A stretch of DNA of 59,919 bases. It comes from Actinomadura darangshiensis. GTDB lineage: Bacteria; Actinomycetota; Actinomycetes; Streptosporangiales; Streptosporangiaceae. Within the stretch, counting starts at the first letter, position 1, and each line of letters starts with the position of its first letter. The position numbers and the translations under genes are program-made. The DNA lies in assembly GCF_004349235.1 (NCBI RefSeq), contig NZ_SMKY01000019.1:1-59919 (forward strand), read 5' to 3'. Shown in pieces: positions 47,474-55,212 of this stretch. The notes beneath the pieces were generated by a model. That model worked only from the letters and a program-made list of their open reading frames with translations, did no database searches and was not told the DNA's origin.

Positions 47474-48529
47474 TCAGTAGACGCTCAGCCCGTAGCGGGA
47501 GAGCGGCTCGGTGACGGGCTGGAAGAACGTCGTCCCGCCCGAGGAGCAGTTGCCGCTGCCGCCCGAGGTCATGCCGAGCGCGGTGGAGCCGGAGAACAGG
47601 GAGCCGCCGCTGTCGCCCGGCTCCGCGCAGACCGTGGTCCGGATCAGGCCGCTGACGCTGCCCTCCTGGTAGTTCACGGTCTGGTTGAGCGCGGTGACCT
47701 GGCCGTTGTGCAGGCCGGTGGTGCTGCCGCTGCGGTACACGGTCTGCCCGACCGAGGCGTTCCCGGCGGAGGTGATGTCGCGGGTACCGCTGTACAGGCT
47801 GACGGTGCCCTGGGTGTCGGCGGGGGTGGAGCTGTACTGGACGACGCCGTAGTCGTTGCCGGGGAAGCTGCTGGCGACGGTGCGGCCCAGCGTCCGGCCG
47901 GAGCCGTCGGTCCAGGTCGTGCCGATGTTGGTGCAGTGGCCGGCGGTGACGAAGTAGTACGTGCTGCCGCTCCGGACGTTGAAGCCCAGCGAGCAGCGCG
48001 CGCCACCGGTGTAGATGGCCTCGCCGCCGCGGGTGAACGTGCGGAACGCTCCGGCGACGCGTTCGGTGCGGACGGCCGCGCCCTGCTTGCTCGCGGCGGC
48101 CTTCACCTTCTTGAGCTGGGCGCCCTTGACCGTGCTGTCCATGGTGAGGACGACCTGGTTGCCGGCCGGGTCGACGGCCCAGGCGGTGCCCGGGACGGTC
48201 GCCTCGCGCTTGAGCGCCGACATGACCTGCTTCAGGTCGGCGCCGCTGCGCGCGACGGTCTGCGGCACGGCCCCGGCGGCGCGGACCGCCTGCGCGGCCT
48301 GTGCGTCGGTGACCGTGACGACGAGCTTGCCGCCCTTCAGGTAGGAGCCCGCGCTGCGGGTGCCGAGCTGCTGGGCGAGCGAGGTCGCCGCCGTGCCGGG
48401 CGCGGCCGGGGCGGCGGGCGCCGCCGGGGCCGCGGACGCGGCGGGAGCCGCGGCGAGGGTGGCGGCGACCAGGCCGGCCGCCGCGGTGGTGACGGCGGCG
48501 GCGCCGGCGCGCCTGTGAGCGATCTTCAC
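47474..48529 (-). CDS. Secreted S1-family serine protease (streptogrisin/alpha-lytic type), paralogue 1
   Basis: 351 residues as a pre-pro-enzyme: signal peptide ([30 protein letters not shown]), an Ala/Pro stretch, a pro-region of the alpha-lytic type (about 45-160, including [23 protein letters not shown]), then the mature chymotrypsin-fold domain starting near [14 protein letters not shown]. The catalytic triad is visible as His in VTAGHC, Asp in [10 protein letters not shown] and Ser in [10 protein letters not shown]; cysteines fit the usual disulphides. The GTG at 48529 has GGAGG upstream. A tandem paralogue lies behind it with a shared upstream motif. A link to the NRPS is not implied. 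Confidence 0.94.
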   Translation of the reverse strand: MKIAHRRAGAAAVTTAAAGLVAATLAAAPAASAAPAAPAAPAAPGTAATSLAQQLGTRSAGSYLKGGKLVVTVTDAQAAQAVRAAGAVPQTVARSGADLKQVMSALKREATVPGTAWAVDPAGNQVVLTMDSTVKGAQLKKVKAAASKQGAAVRTERVAGAFRTFTRGGEAIYTGGARCSLGFNVRSGSTYYFVTAGHCTNIGTTWTDGSGRTLGRTVASSFPGNDYGVVQYSSTPADTQGTVSLYSGTRDITSAGNASVGQTVYRSGSTTGLHNGQVTALNQTVNYQEGSVSGLIRTTVCAEPGDSGGSLFSGSTALGMTSGGSGNCSSGGTTFFQPVTEPLSRYGLSVY

Positions 48530-48550
48530 TTGTGCCTCCACGGGGGATGG

Positions 48551-48571
48551 GGCGCACCGGGATGGTGCGCC
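48551..48571. promoter_or_regulatory. Leader hairpin of protease 1
   Basis: GGCGCACC-GGGAT-GGTGCGCC forms a perfect 8-bp stem in the 5' leader, about 20 bases before the start codon. Protease 2 has a comparable but imperfect element at about 49910-49929 (GGCACACC with GGTGCACC). Confidence 0.45.
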
Positions 48572-48600
48572 GGAGGTTGCCGACATGGTGTAAGACCGGT

Positions 48601-48634
48601 CAAGGCAGACGTAAGACACAAGACATGACCAATT
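48601..48634 (-). promoter_or_regulatory. Conserved upstream element of protease 1
   Basis: GACGTAAGAC followed by TGACCAAT, written on the plus strand. The GTAAGAC block begins 82 bases upstream of the start codon; the same block lies 83 bases upstream of the second protease. It is probably a shared promoter or regulator site. Confidence 0.5.
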
Positions 48635-48718
48635 CGGGAGCAAACCCTTGGCAGCTGCGGGGTGACTCCATGGTCAGTCCCGCAATGCCCGCCGCGGCGC
48701 CGCGGAAGAGAACGCGGT

Positions 48719-48763
48719 TCGGCCCCGGTCCTGCACCGGGGGCTGGTGGAGGACCGGGGCCGA
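48719..48763. terminator. Terminator after protease 2
   Basis: A stem of 14 bp (48719-48732 with 48750-48763, core GGCCCCGGTCCT) and a 17-base loop, about 50 bases beyond the protease 2 stop on the minus strand. Confidence 0.7.
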
Positions 48764-48811
48764 GGATGAGGCTTCCCGCCGCCTGGGAGCTCCGGCGGGC
48801 CGCCAGGGCCG

Positions 48812-49888
48812 CTAGTAGATCTCGACCCCGAACGCCGACAGCGGCTCGGTCACGGGCTGGAAGAACGTCGTCCCGCCCGAGGAGCAGTCACCGCTGCCGC
48901 CGGACGTCAGCCCGAGCGCGCTGGACCCGGCGAACAGCGGGCCACCGCTGTCACCCGGCTCGGCGCACACCGTCGTCTGGATCAGGCCGCTGACGCTGCC
49001 CTCCTGGTAGTTCACCGTCTGGTCGAGCGCGGTGACCTCCCCGTCGTGGACGCCGGTGGTGCTGCCGCTGCGGGTCACGGTCTGCCCGACCGTGGCGTTC
49101 GCGGCACCGGTGATGTCCTGGAACTGGCCGTTGTTCGTGACGCCGCCCTCGGTGTCCTCCGGGGTGGAGGCGTACTTGACGAGGCCGTAGTCGTTGCCGG
49201 GGAACTCGCTGCCGGCGTTGCTGCCGAGCGTGCCTCCCGACTCGTCGGTCCAGGTGGAGCCCGCCTCGGTGCAGTGCCCCGCGGTCAGGAAGAAGTACTC
49301 GCTCCCCTTCTTGACGTTGAAGCCCAGCGAGCAGCGGGCGCTGCCGGTGTAGATCGGGTCGCCGCCCGCGGTGAACATGCGGAACTCGCCCGCGACGCGC
49401 TTGGTGCGGACGGCCGCGCCCTGCTTGGTCGCGGCGGCCTGCACCTTCTTGAGCTGGGCGCCCTTGACCGTGCTGTCCATGGTGAGGACCACCTGGTTGG
49501 CGGCCGGGTCCACGGCCCAGGCGGTGCCCGGGACGGTCGCCTCGCGCTGGAGCGCCGACATGACCCGGGTCAGGTCGGAGCCGCTGCGCGCGACGGTCTT
49601 CGGCACGGCCCCGGCGGCGCGGACCGCCTGCGCGGCCTTCGCGTCGGTGACCGTGACCACCAGGTTCTTCGTGGCCTGGTCCACGTACGCGCCGGCGCTG
49701 CGGCCACCGAGCCGCTGCGTCAGCTTCGCGGCCACCCCGCCCGTGTCGGACTGGGTGGTGACGCGCCCGCTGGGCGCGTCGAGGGACGCATTCGCGGCGG
49801 GTGCGGCGACGAGGGTGGTCGCCAGCAGCCCGGACGCCGCCATGGTGACGGCGGCGGCGCCGCTCATGCGGATGGAACGGTTCTTCAC
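48812..49888 (-). CDS. Secreted S1-family serine protease (streptogrisin/alpha-lytic type), paralogue 2
   Basis: 358 residues, same architecture as its downstream neighbour: signal peptide ([27 protein letters not shown]), alpha-lytic-type pro-region, mature domain from about [14 protein letters not shown]. Triad residues: His in LTAGHC, Asp in [10 protein letters not shown], Ser in [10 protein letters not shown]. The two proteins share long identical stretches ([41 protein letters not shown]), so they arose by tandem duplication. The mature part here is more acidic ([26 protein letters not shown]), suggesting a different substrate or pH preference. The GTG at 49888 follows GGAGG. Confidence 0.94.
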   Translation of the reverse strand: MKNRSIRMSGAAAVTMAASGLLATTLVAAPAANASLDAPSGRVTTQSDTGGVAAKLTQRLGGRSAGAYVDQATKNLVVTVTDAKAAQAVRAAGAVPKTVARSGSDLTRVMSALQREATVPGTAWAVDPAANQVVLTMDSTVKGAQLKKVQAAATKQGAAVRTKRVAGEFRMFTAGGDPIYTGSARCSLGFNVKKGSEYFFLTAGHCTEAGSTWTDESGGTLGSNAGSEFPGNDYGLVKYASTPEDTEGGVTNNGQFQDITGAANATVGQTVTRSGSTTGVHDGEVTALDQTVNYQEGSVSGLIQTTVCAEPGDSGGPLFAGSSALGLTSGGSGDCSSGGTTFFQPVTEPLSAFGVEIY

Positions 49889-49960
49889 TGTGCCTCCAGG
49901 GGGGATTGGGCACACCCGTGTTGGTGCACCGGAGGTCACGGGCAATGCTGGAAGAACCCT

Positions 49961-49994
49961 GAACGTCGGCGTAAGACGAGAAAGTGACTAATCG
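49961..49994 (-). promoter_or_regulatory. Conserved upstream element of protease 2
   Basis: GGCGTAAGAC followed by TGACTAAT, 83 bases upstream of the start codon, matching the block upstream of protease 1 in sequence and spacing. The rest of 49889-50192 (about 300 bases) holds no recognised gene and should contain the promoter for the ATPase gene on the plus strand. Confidence 0.5.
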
Positions 49995-50192
49995 ACCATG
50001 AACGGATTGTCACAATGGGTGTGGGTTCTGTGGTCGATGTCGGGCATGATGGCTCGGTTGGCCGGGTTGTGACTGGACGGTAGGTCCAATGGGTCTCCCC
50101 GGACCCGGCGTCCCGACGTACAGTCGGAGGCGACGGGGGGCCGGACATACGACGCGGACCCCCCGCATCCGGTTCCCGCTCGGGAGTGCCCC

Positions 50193-51185
50193 ATGGGTGT
50201 CGAGATCCGGGTGGAAGGGCTCAGGAAGTCGTTCGGGCGGCAGGTCATCTGGGAGGACGTGTCCTTCACCATCCCGGCGGGCGAGATCTCCGCCCTGCTC
50301 GGGCCGTCCGGAACCGGGAAGTCGGTGTTCCTCAAGAACCTCGTCGGGCTGCTGCGGCCCGACCGCGGCCACGTCTACGTCGGCGGCGGCGACGTCCCGC
50401 GGCTGCGCGAGAGCGAGCTGTACGAGCTGCGCCGCCAGTTCGGGGTCCTGTTCCAGGACGGAGCCCTCTTCGGCTCCATGAACATCTACGACAACATCGC
50501 GTTCCCGCTCCGCGAGCACACCAAGAAGGGCGAGACCGAGATCCGGCGCATCGTGCTGGAGAAGATGGACATGGTCGGCCTCAGCGGCTCGGAGGGCAAA
50601 CTGCCCGGCGAGATCTCCGGCGGGATGAAGAAGCGCGCCGGGCTCGCCCGCGCCCTCGTCCTGGACCCGCAGATCATCCTGGCGGACGAGCCGGACTCCG
50701 GCCTCGACCCCGTCCGCACCGCCTACCTCAACCAGCTGTTCGTCGACCTCAACACCGAGCTCGGCGCCACCTTCCTGATCGTCACCCACGACATCGGCAC
50801 CGCCCGCGTCCTGCCGGACAACCTCGGCCTGCTGTTCCGCCGCGGCCTGGTGATGTTCGGGCCGCGGGAGATGGTGCTGTCCAGCACGCACCCGGCGGTC
50901 GGCCAGTTCTTCAACGCGCGCCGCCAGGGGCCCATCGGCATGGCCGAGGAGAAGGACCTCGCCGAGGTCGCGGCCGAGCCGCAGGGGCCGCCGCCGATGC
51001 CGGCGCCGATCCAGCCGCAGCTGATGCCGAGCGACGGCCGGCTGCGTCCCGGGATGCGCCGCCCCGGGCAGTGGCTGGCCGAGCACCGGGTGACCCCGCC
51101 GCCCGGCTCGTTCATCGACGACGCGGGCCACAACTGGCTCACCGAATGGGACGCCCTCGTCGCCGCGCGCCGGGGTCCCCGGTAG
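50193..51185 (+). CDS. ABC transporter ATP-binding protein, MceG/MlaF-like
   Basis: 330 residues. Walker A is GPSGTGKS, the Q-loop is FQDGALFGSMN, the signature is ISGGMKKRAGLARAL and Walker B is IILADEPDSGLDP; the FQDGALF and DSGLDPVRT wording is characteristic of the ATPases that energise Mce/Mla lipid importers. It has a C-terminal extension of about 80 residues (Pro-rich, then WLAEHRVTPPPGSFIDDAGHNWLTEW), as in actinobacterial MceG. No YrbE/Mce genes are nearby, which is normal because a single MceG can serve distant mce loci. The start ATG has GGGAG upstream. A role in steroid or lipid import is consistent with the KstR box nearby. Confidence 0.88.
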   Translation: MGVEIRVEGLRKSFGRQVIWEDVSFTIPAGEISALLGPSGTGKSVFLKNLVGLLRPDRGHVYVGGGDVPRLRESELYELRRQFGVLFQDGALFGSMNIYDNIAFPLREHTKKGETEIRRIVLEKMDMVGLSGSEGKLPGEISGGMKKRAGLARALVLDPQIILADEPDSGLDPVRTAYLNQLFVDLNTELGATFLIVTHDIGTARVLPDNLGLLFRRGLVMFGPREMVLSSTHPAVGQFFNARRQGPIGMAEEKDLAEVAAEPQGPPPMPAPIQPQLMPSDGRLRPGMRRPGQWLAEHRVTPPPGSFIDDAGHNWLTEWDALVAARRGPR

Positions 51186-51219
51186 TGACGCCCGCCCGGC
51201 CGGACGCGACAATGGCCCC

Positions 51220-52173
51220 GTGACGCTCCTGCTGACCCGCTCCGACCTCGAATCGCTGCTCGACCCGGCCGGGTGCCTGGACGCGCTGCGCCGCGGCTTC
51301 ACGGCCGGGGACGGCGGGGCCGCGGCGCGCCGGGTCATCGCGAAGCTGCCGGGCCAGGGCACCGCGACGGCGCTGCTGCCGGGCGTGGTCGAGGAGATCC
51401 CCGCCTACACGGTGAAGGTGAACGCCAAGTTCCCCGGCAGCCGCCCGGCGCTGCGCGGCGTCGTCTGCCTGCACGACCTCGGCAGCGGCGAGCTGCTCGC
51501 CCAGCTGGACTCGGCGACCGTGACCGCCTGGCGCACCGGCCTCGCCGCCGCGCTCGGCACGCACGCGCTGGCCCGCCCGGACGCCGGCACCGTGGCGGTG
51601 ATCGGCGCGGGTGCGCAGGCGGAGCTGGTCCTGCGGGGGCTGAGCGAGCTGCGGGAGGTGCGCGGGCTCACCGTCTGCGACCTCGACGCGGGCCGGGCCC
51701 GCGACTTCGCCGAACGGCACGGCGCCCGGCTCGGCCTGACCGCGGCCGTCGTCGCGGACCCGCGCGCCGCCGTCCAGGACGCCGGGATCGTCGTCATGGC
51801 GACCTGGGCGCGCCGCCCCCTCCTGCACGCCGCCGACGTGCCGCACGGGACGCACCTCACCTCCCTCGGCGCGGACGAGCCCGGCAAGGCCGAGCTCGGC
51901 GCCGACCTGCTGGAGGGCGCCCGCGTCGTCGTGGACGACGTCCCGCTCGCCGTCGAGGTGGGCGTGCTGGCCGACGCCGGCCTGGACGTCAAGCACGCCG
52001 CCGGGACGCTCCGCGACCTGCTGCGCGGCCAGGTGCCCGGGCGGGTGAAGGGCGGCGAGATCACGGTCTACGCGCCGGTCGGGCTGCCCTGGCAGGACCT
52101 CGCGCTCAGCTGGACGGCCTACAAGGCGGCCCGCGCCGCCGGCACCGGCACGCACTTCGACTTCCTCGCCTGA
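51220..52173 (+). CDS. Ornithine cyclodeaminase/mu-crystallin family protein
   Basis: 317 residues with the family substrate site [13 protein letters not shown] (Lys) and [34 protein letters not shown] (Arg of TAWRTGLA), then the NAD-binding [18 protein letters not shown]. It could be ornithine cyclodeaminase, alanine dehydrogenase or a ketimine reductase; eye inspection cannot tell. It is a distant relative of SbnB in the NRPS cluster but is not adjacent to it. The start is GTG at 51220, about 35 bases after the ATPase gene, so the two may be co-transcribed. Confidence 0.85.
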   Translation: MTLLLTRSDLESLLDPAGCLDALRRGFTAGDGGAAARRVIAKLPGQGTATALLPGVVEEIPAYTVKVNAKFPGSRPALRGVVCLHDLGSGELLAQLDSATVTAWRTGLAAALGTHALARPDAGTVAVIGAGAQAELVLRGLSELREVRGLTVCDLDAGRARDFAERHGARLGLTAAVVADPRAAVQDAGIVVMATWARRPLLHAADVPHGTHLTSLGADEPGKAELGADLLEGARVVVDDVPLAVEVGVLADAGLDVKHAAGTLRDLLRGQVPGRVKGGEITVYAPVGLPWQDLALSWTAYKAARAAGTGTHFDFLA

Positions 52174-52192
52174 ACCGGGCGCCGCCGGTTAT

Positions 52193-52206
52193 TGAAACAC
52201 GTTCTA
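52193..52206. promoter_or_regulatory. KstR-type operator (consensus match)
   Basis: TGAAACACGTTCTA matches TNNAACNNGTTNNA, the published motif of the TetR repressor KstR that controls cholesterol-degradation genes, at every fixed position. It lies about 57 bases upstream of the SDR start. Confidence 0.72.
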
Positions 52207-52262
52207 CCTTCTGCGTAGGCTGTCCGCGCGAGCGACCCCCTACGGACCCGGAGGTGACGCCG

Positions 52263-53048
52263 GTGATCATGGACCGGTTCCGAATCGACGACAGGGTCGC
52301 GGTGGTGACCGGCGCCGGCCGCGGCATCGGCGCGGCGGCCGCGGTCGCGCTCGCCCAGGCGGGCGCCGACGTGGTGATCTCCGCCCGGACCGAGGAGCAG
52401 CTCGCCAAGGTCGCCGCCGAGGTCGAGGCGGCCGGCCGGCGGGCCCTGGCCGTCGCGGCCGACCTCAGCGACCCCGCCGCCGCGGCCGCCCTCGCCGAGC
52501 GCGCCGCGCAGGAGTTCGGCCGCCTCGACATCGTGGTCAACAACATGGGCGGCGCGATGCCGGCCCCGTTCATGGACACCTCGCCCCGGAAGCTTGAGAA
52601 CGCGTTCCAGTTCAATGTGAGCACCGCGCACGCGCTGACCCGGGCGGCCGTGCCGCACCTCCTCGAAGCCGGCGGCAGCGTCGTCAACATCTCGTCCGTC
52701 ATGGGGCGCATCGCGGGCCGCGGCTACCTCGCCTACGGCAGCGCGAAGGCCGCACTCGCCCACTACACCCGGCTCGCCGCGTTCGACCTGGCCCCGCGCG
52801 TCCGGGTCAACGCGATCGCCGTCGGCTCCATCGCGACGTCCGCGCTCGACATCGTCATGACCAGCGACGACCTGCGCACCGAGATGGAGAGCAAGACCCC
52901 GCTGGGCCGCGTCGGCGACCCCGAGGACATCGCCGCCGCCGTCCTCTACCTCGCCTCGCCCGCCGCCGCCTACGTCACCGGCGCCATCCTGCGCGTCGAC
53001 GGCGGCATCGAGACCCCGAACCTCGACCTGCGCCTGGAGGACCTGTGA
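52263..53048 (+). CDS. SDR family oxidoreductase (KstR-box controlled)
   Basis: 261-residue short-chain dehydrogenase: [17 protein letters not shown] cofactor loop, [15 protein letters not shown] (NNMG in place of NNAG), [10 protein letters not shown] with the catalytic Ser, and [14 protein letters not shown] (YxxxK with G-S-A between). The Arg in ISARTEEQL suggests NADP(H). The GTG at 52263 is used because GGAGGTGA precedes it at 5 bases; the ATG at 52269 is an alternative. It forms an operon with the overlapping dehydrogenase-like gene. The KstR-type box upstream implies a role in steroid or related lipid catabolism, probably as a hydroxyacyl or hydroxysteroid dehydrogenase. Confidence 0.88.
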   Translation: MIMDRFRIDDRVAVVTGAGRGIGAAAAVALAQAGADVVISARTEEQLAKVAAEVEAAGRRALAVAADLSDPAAAAALAERAAQEFGRLDIVVNNMGGAMPAPFMDTSPRKLENAFQFNVSTAHALTRAAVPHLLEAGGSVVNISSVMGRIAGRGYLAYGSAKAALAHYTRLAAFDLAPRVRVNAIAVGSIATSALDIVMTSDDLRTEMESKTPLGRVGDPEDIAAAVLYLASPAAAYVTGAILRVDGGIETPNLDLRLEDL

Positions 53049-54109
53049 CGTACCGCGTCGTCCAATGGAGCACCGGCAACGTCGGCCGGCACGCGATCGC
53101 CGGCATCGACGCGCGCCCCGACCTGGCCCTCGCCGGCGTCTGGACCTCCACCCCCGCCAAGATCGGCAAGGACGCCGGCGAACTCGCGGGCCTCGGCCGC
53201 GACCTCGGCGTCCCCGCCACCGGCGACGCCGACGCCCTCCTCGCCCTGCGGCCCGACTGCGTCGTCTACACCTCGATGGCCGACGTCCGGCTGATGGAGG
53301 CGATCGACGACCTCTGCCGCATCCTGCGCGCCGGCGTCAACGTCGTCTCCAGCAGCCCGGTGTTCCTGCAGTTCCCGGACGGCGTCGTCCCGCCCGAGAT
53401 GTCGCGGCCGATCCGCGAGGCCGCCGCCGCGGGCGGCGCGTCGATCTTCGTCAACGGCATCGACCCGGGCTTCGCCAACGACGTGCTCCCGCTCGCCGTC
53501 ACCGGCATCAGCGAGCGCATCGAGCAGGTCCGCTGCATGGAGATCCTGAACTACGCCACCTACGACCAGGGCACGGTCCTGTTCGACATCATGGGCTTCG
53601 GCCGCCCCGTGGACGACACGCCGATGCTGCTGCAGCCCGGCGTCCTCACGATGGCGTGGGGGAGCGTGGTCCGGCAGATCGCCGCCGGCCTGGACGTGGA
53701 ACTGGACGAGCTCGCCGAATGGCACACCCGCGTCCCCGCGCCCGACACCTTCGACGTCTCCGCCGGAACCATCGAGAAGGGCACCACCGCCGCGCTCCGC
53801 TTCGAGGTCCGCGGCATGCGCGGCGGCGAGGCCGTCGTCGTCCTGGAGCACGTCACCCGCCTGCGCGACGACCTCGCCCCCGACTGGCCGCAGCCCGCCG
53901 GCGCCGGCTGCTACCGCGTCGAGGTCCGCGGCGAACCGAACTACACGGTGGACCTGCGGCTCCTCGGCACGGACGGCGACCACAACACCGCCGGGCTGAA
54001 GGCCACCGCGATGCGCCTGGTCAACGCCGTCCCCGCGGTGGTGGAGGCGGCCCCCGGCCTGGTCACGGCCCTCGACCTGCCCCTGATCCCGGGCCGCGGC
54101 CTGCTCTAG
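53045..54109 (+). CDS. Dihydrodipicolinate reductase-like NAD(P)-binding protein
   Basis: 354 residues. [35 protein letters not shown] is a DapB-like Rossmann start (G-N-V-G-R); later [15 protein letters not shown] and [42 protein letters not shown] are typical of the actinobacterial family misnamed dihydrodipicolinate reductase. It is not the lysine-pathway DapB because length and active site differ. Found in steroid and lipid catabolic regulons; function unproven. The GTG overlaps the SDR stop (GTGA), so the two are translationally coupled behind the KstR box. Confidence 0.85.
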   Translation: MTYRVVQWSTGNVGRHAIAGIDARPDLALAGVWTSTPAKIGKDAGELAGLGRDLGVPATGDADALLALRPDCVVYTSMADVRLMEAIDDLCRILRAGVNVVSSSPVFLQFPDGVVPPEMSRPIREAAAAGGASIFVNGIDPGFANDVLPLAVTGISERIEQVRCMEILNYATYDQGTVLFDIMGFGRPVDDTPMLLQPGVLTMAWGSVVRQIAAGLDVELDELAEWHTRVPAPDTFDVSAGTIEKGTTAALRFEVRGMRGGEAVVVLEHVTRLRDDLAPDWPQPAGAGCYRVEVRGEPNYTVDLRLLGTDGDHNTAGLKATAMRLVNAVPAVVEAAPGLVTALDLPLIPGRGLL

Positions 54110-54933
54110 AGCCCGAACGTGTCGAGGAGCGGCAGGAGCCGCTCCTCCTCATGATCGAGGTGCGCCTCCAGCGCGGCGGTGAGCCGCTCGACCTCCACGA
54201 GCAGGGACGCGGAGTCGCCCGCGTCGAGGACGTGCCGCAGCTCGTCCAGCAGCTCCTTCACGACCTTGTGCTCGTCCTTCAGCCGGGCCAGCGTCGGCGC
54301 GAGCGCGGGATGAGCCTGCTCCAGGGGCGGGAACATCATCGTGTCCTCGCCCAGGTGGTGGTTGTCGAGCCCCTGGCACAGCGACAGGCAGTTGACGCGC
54401 AGTTGCGCGCCCACACCGGCCCCCGACGCCGCGACCTCCTTCCGGATCAGCGCCAGTTCCTTGCGGAACATGTCATGCACCGCGACGAGCATGGCCCCCG
54501 GCGTCTGCGGCCCGCCCGGCGGCCCTTCGGCTACCGGAACCAGCGCGACGACGGGCAGCGTCCGCCCCGACCTGACCTCGTACTCGCCCCACCCCGGGTC
54601 GGCCTCGACGGCCCGCGCGAAGGCGCCGTCGCGCTCTTCCCCGGTGAGGACGACGGCGTCCGCCTCGTACTTGAAGGCGCCGCTCTCCACCGTCACGCGC
54701 GGATCGGCGACGAGGTTGCGGAACCACGCCGGGTCCTTGGGGGAGCCTCCGGCCGACGCGATGACGAGAACGCGCACGACCCCGTCCGGCAGATATCCGA
54801 GCGGCGTTGTGTGCCGGGCCCCGGTCCGCGCGCCGGTGGTGGTCAGCAGAAGCAGCCGCCCGCCCTCGAACGGCCCGCCGACCCGCCCGCCGTTCGCGCG
54901 GAACTCCTCGATGACCTGACTGTTGAAATCCAT
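54106..54933 (-). CDS. F420-dependent (DUF385) reductase fused to a hemerythrin domain
   Basis: 275 residues, two domains. Residues 1-130: DUF385/Ddn-type deazaflavin reductase (LLLLTTTGARTGARHTTPLGYLPDG, GGSPKDPAWFRNLVADPRVTVE). Residues 145-275: hemerythrin/HHE helical bundle with iron ligands visible in VAVHDMFRKELALI, LDNHHLGEDTMMFPPLEQ, LKDEHKVVKELLDEL and HLDHEEERLLPLL. The combination suggests an F420H2-linked redox or oxygen/NO-sensing enzyme using a di-iron site. An AGGAG site precedes the ATG. It overlaps the convergent DapB-like gene by 4 bases. Confidence 0.88.
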   Translation of the reverse strand: MDFNSQVIEEFRANGGRVGGPFEGGRLLLLTTTGARTGARHTTPLGYLPDGVVRVLVIASAGGSPKDPAWFRNLVADPRVTVESGAFKYEADAVVLTGEERDGAFARAVEADPGWGEYEVRSGRTLPVVALVPVAEGPPGGPQTPGAMLVAVHDMFRKELALIRKEVAASGAGVGAQLRVNCLSLCQGLDNHHLGEDTMMFPPLEQAHPALAPTLARLKDEHKVVKELLDELRHVLDAGDSASLLVEVERLTAALEAHLDHEEERLLPLLDTFGL

Positions 54934-54967
54934 CTGTCTCCTGAACTGTTTTCGGGCATGGCGAATA

Positions 54968-54997
54968 GGCCACAGGAATGCCCAGACACCTGTGGCC
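54968..54997. repeat. Inverted repeat upstream of the F420-hemerythrin gene
   Basis: GGCCACAGG (54968-54976) and CCTGTGGCC (54989-54997) with a 12-base spacer, about 35 bases upstream of the start codon. It could be an operator or a leader hairpin. The surrounding 54934-55212 region is AT-richer and contains no convincing gene. Confidence 0.45.
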
Positions 54998-55110
54998 AGG
55001 AATCACTGATGAAGGGCATGCCGAGAACACGGGCACGCCCGATGACGTCGCGCGACGCGCGAAAGAAGAAGAGAAGGAAGCTGAGTGGAAAAGGCGGGCC
55101 GCGCGCCCGC

Positions 55111-55133
55111 CCCGGCCTCACTCGGAGGCCGGG
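55111..55133. terminator. Terminator after the LuxR-family gene
   Basis: CCCGGCCTC-ACTCG-GAGGCCGGG, a perfect 9-bp stem with a 5-base loop, 80 bases beyond the LuxR stop on the minus strand. Confidence 0.6.
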
Positions 55134-55212
55134 AACCTCACTCGCTCGTGGCCCAAGGCCGACCCGGCAGTCACAACCCGCACATTACCGCCGACATAAA
55201 TGCGATGCAAGG

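Noticed and set aside
48631..48718. A gene on the plus strand between the two proteases
   Set aside because: The open frame there is antisense to promoter and signal-peptide sequence and has no similarity or ribosome site.
54978..55199. A 73-codon frame between the F420-hemerythrin and LuxR genes
   Set aside because: The translation is Arg/Lys/Glu-rich low complexity, overlaps an inverted repeat and a terminator hairpin, and has no ribosome site.
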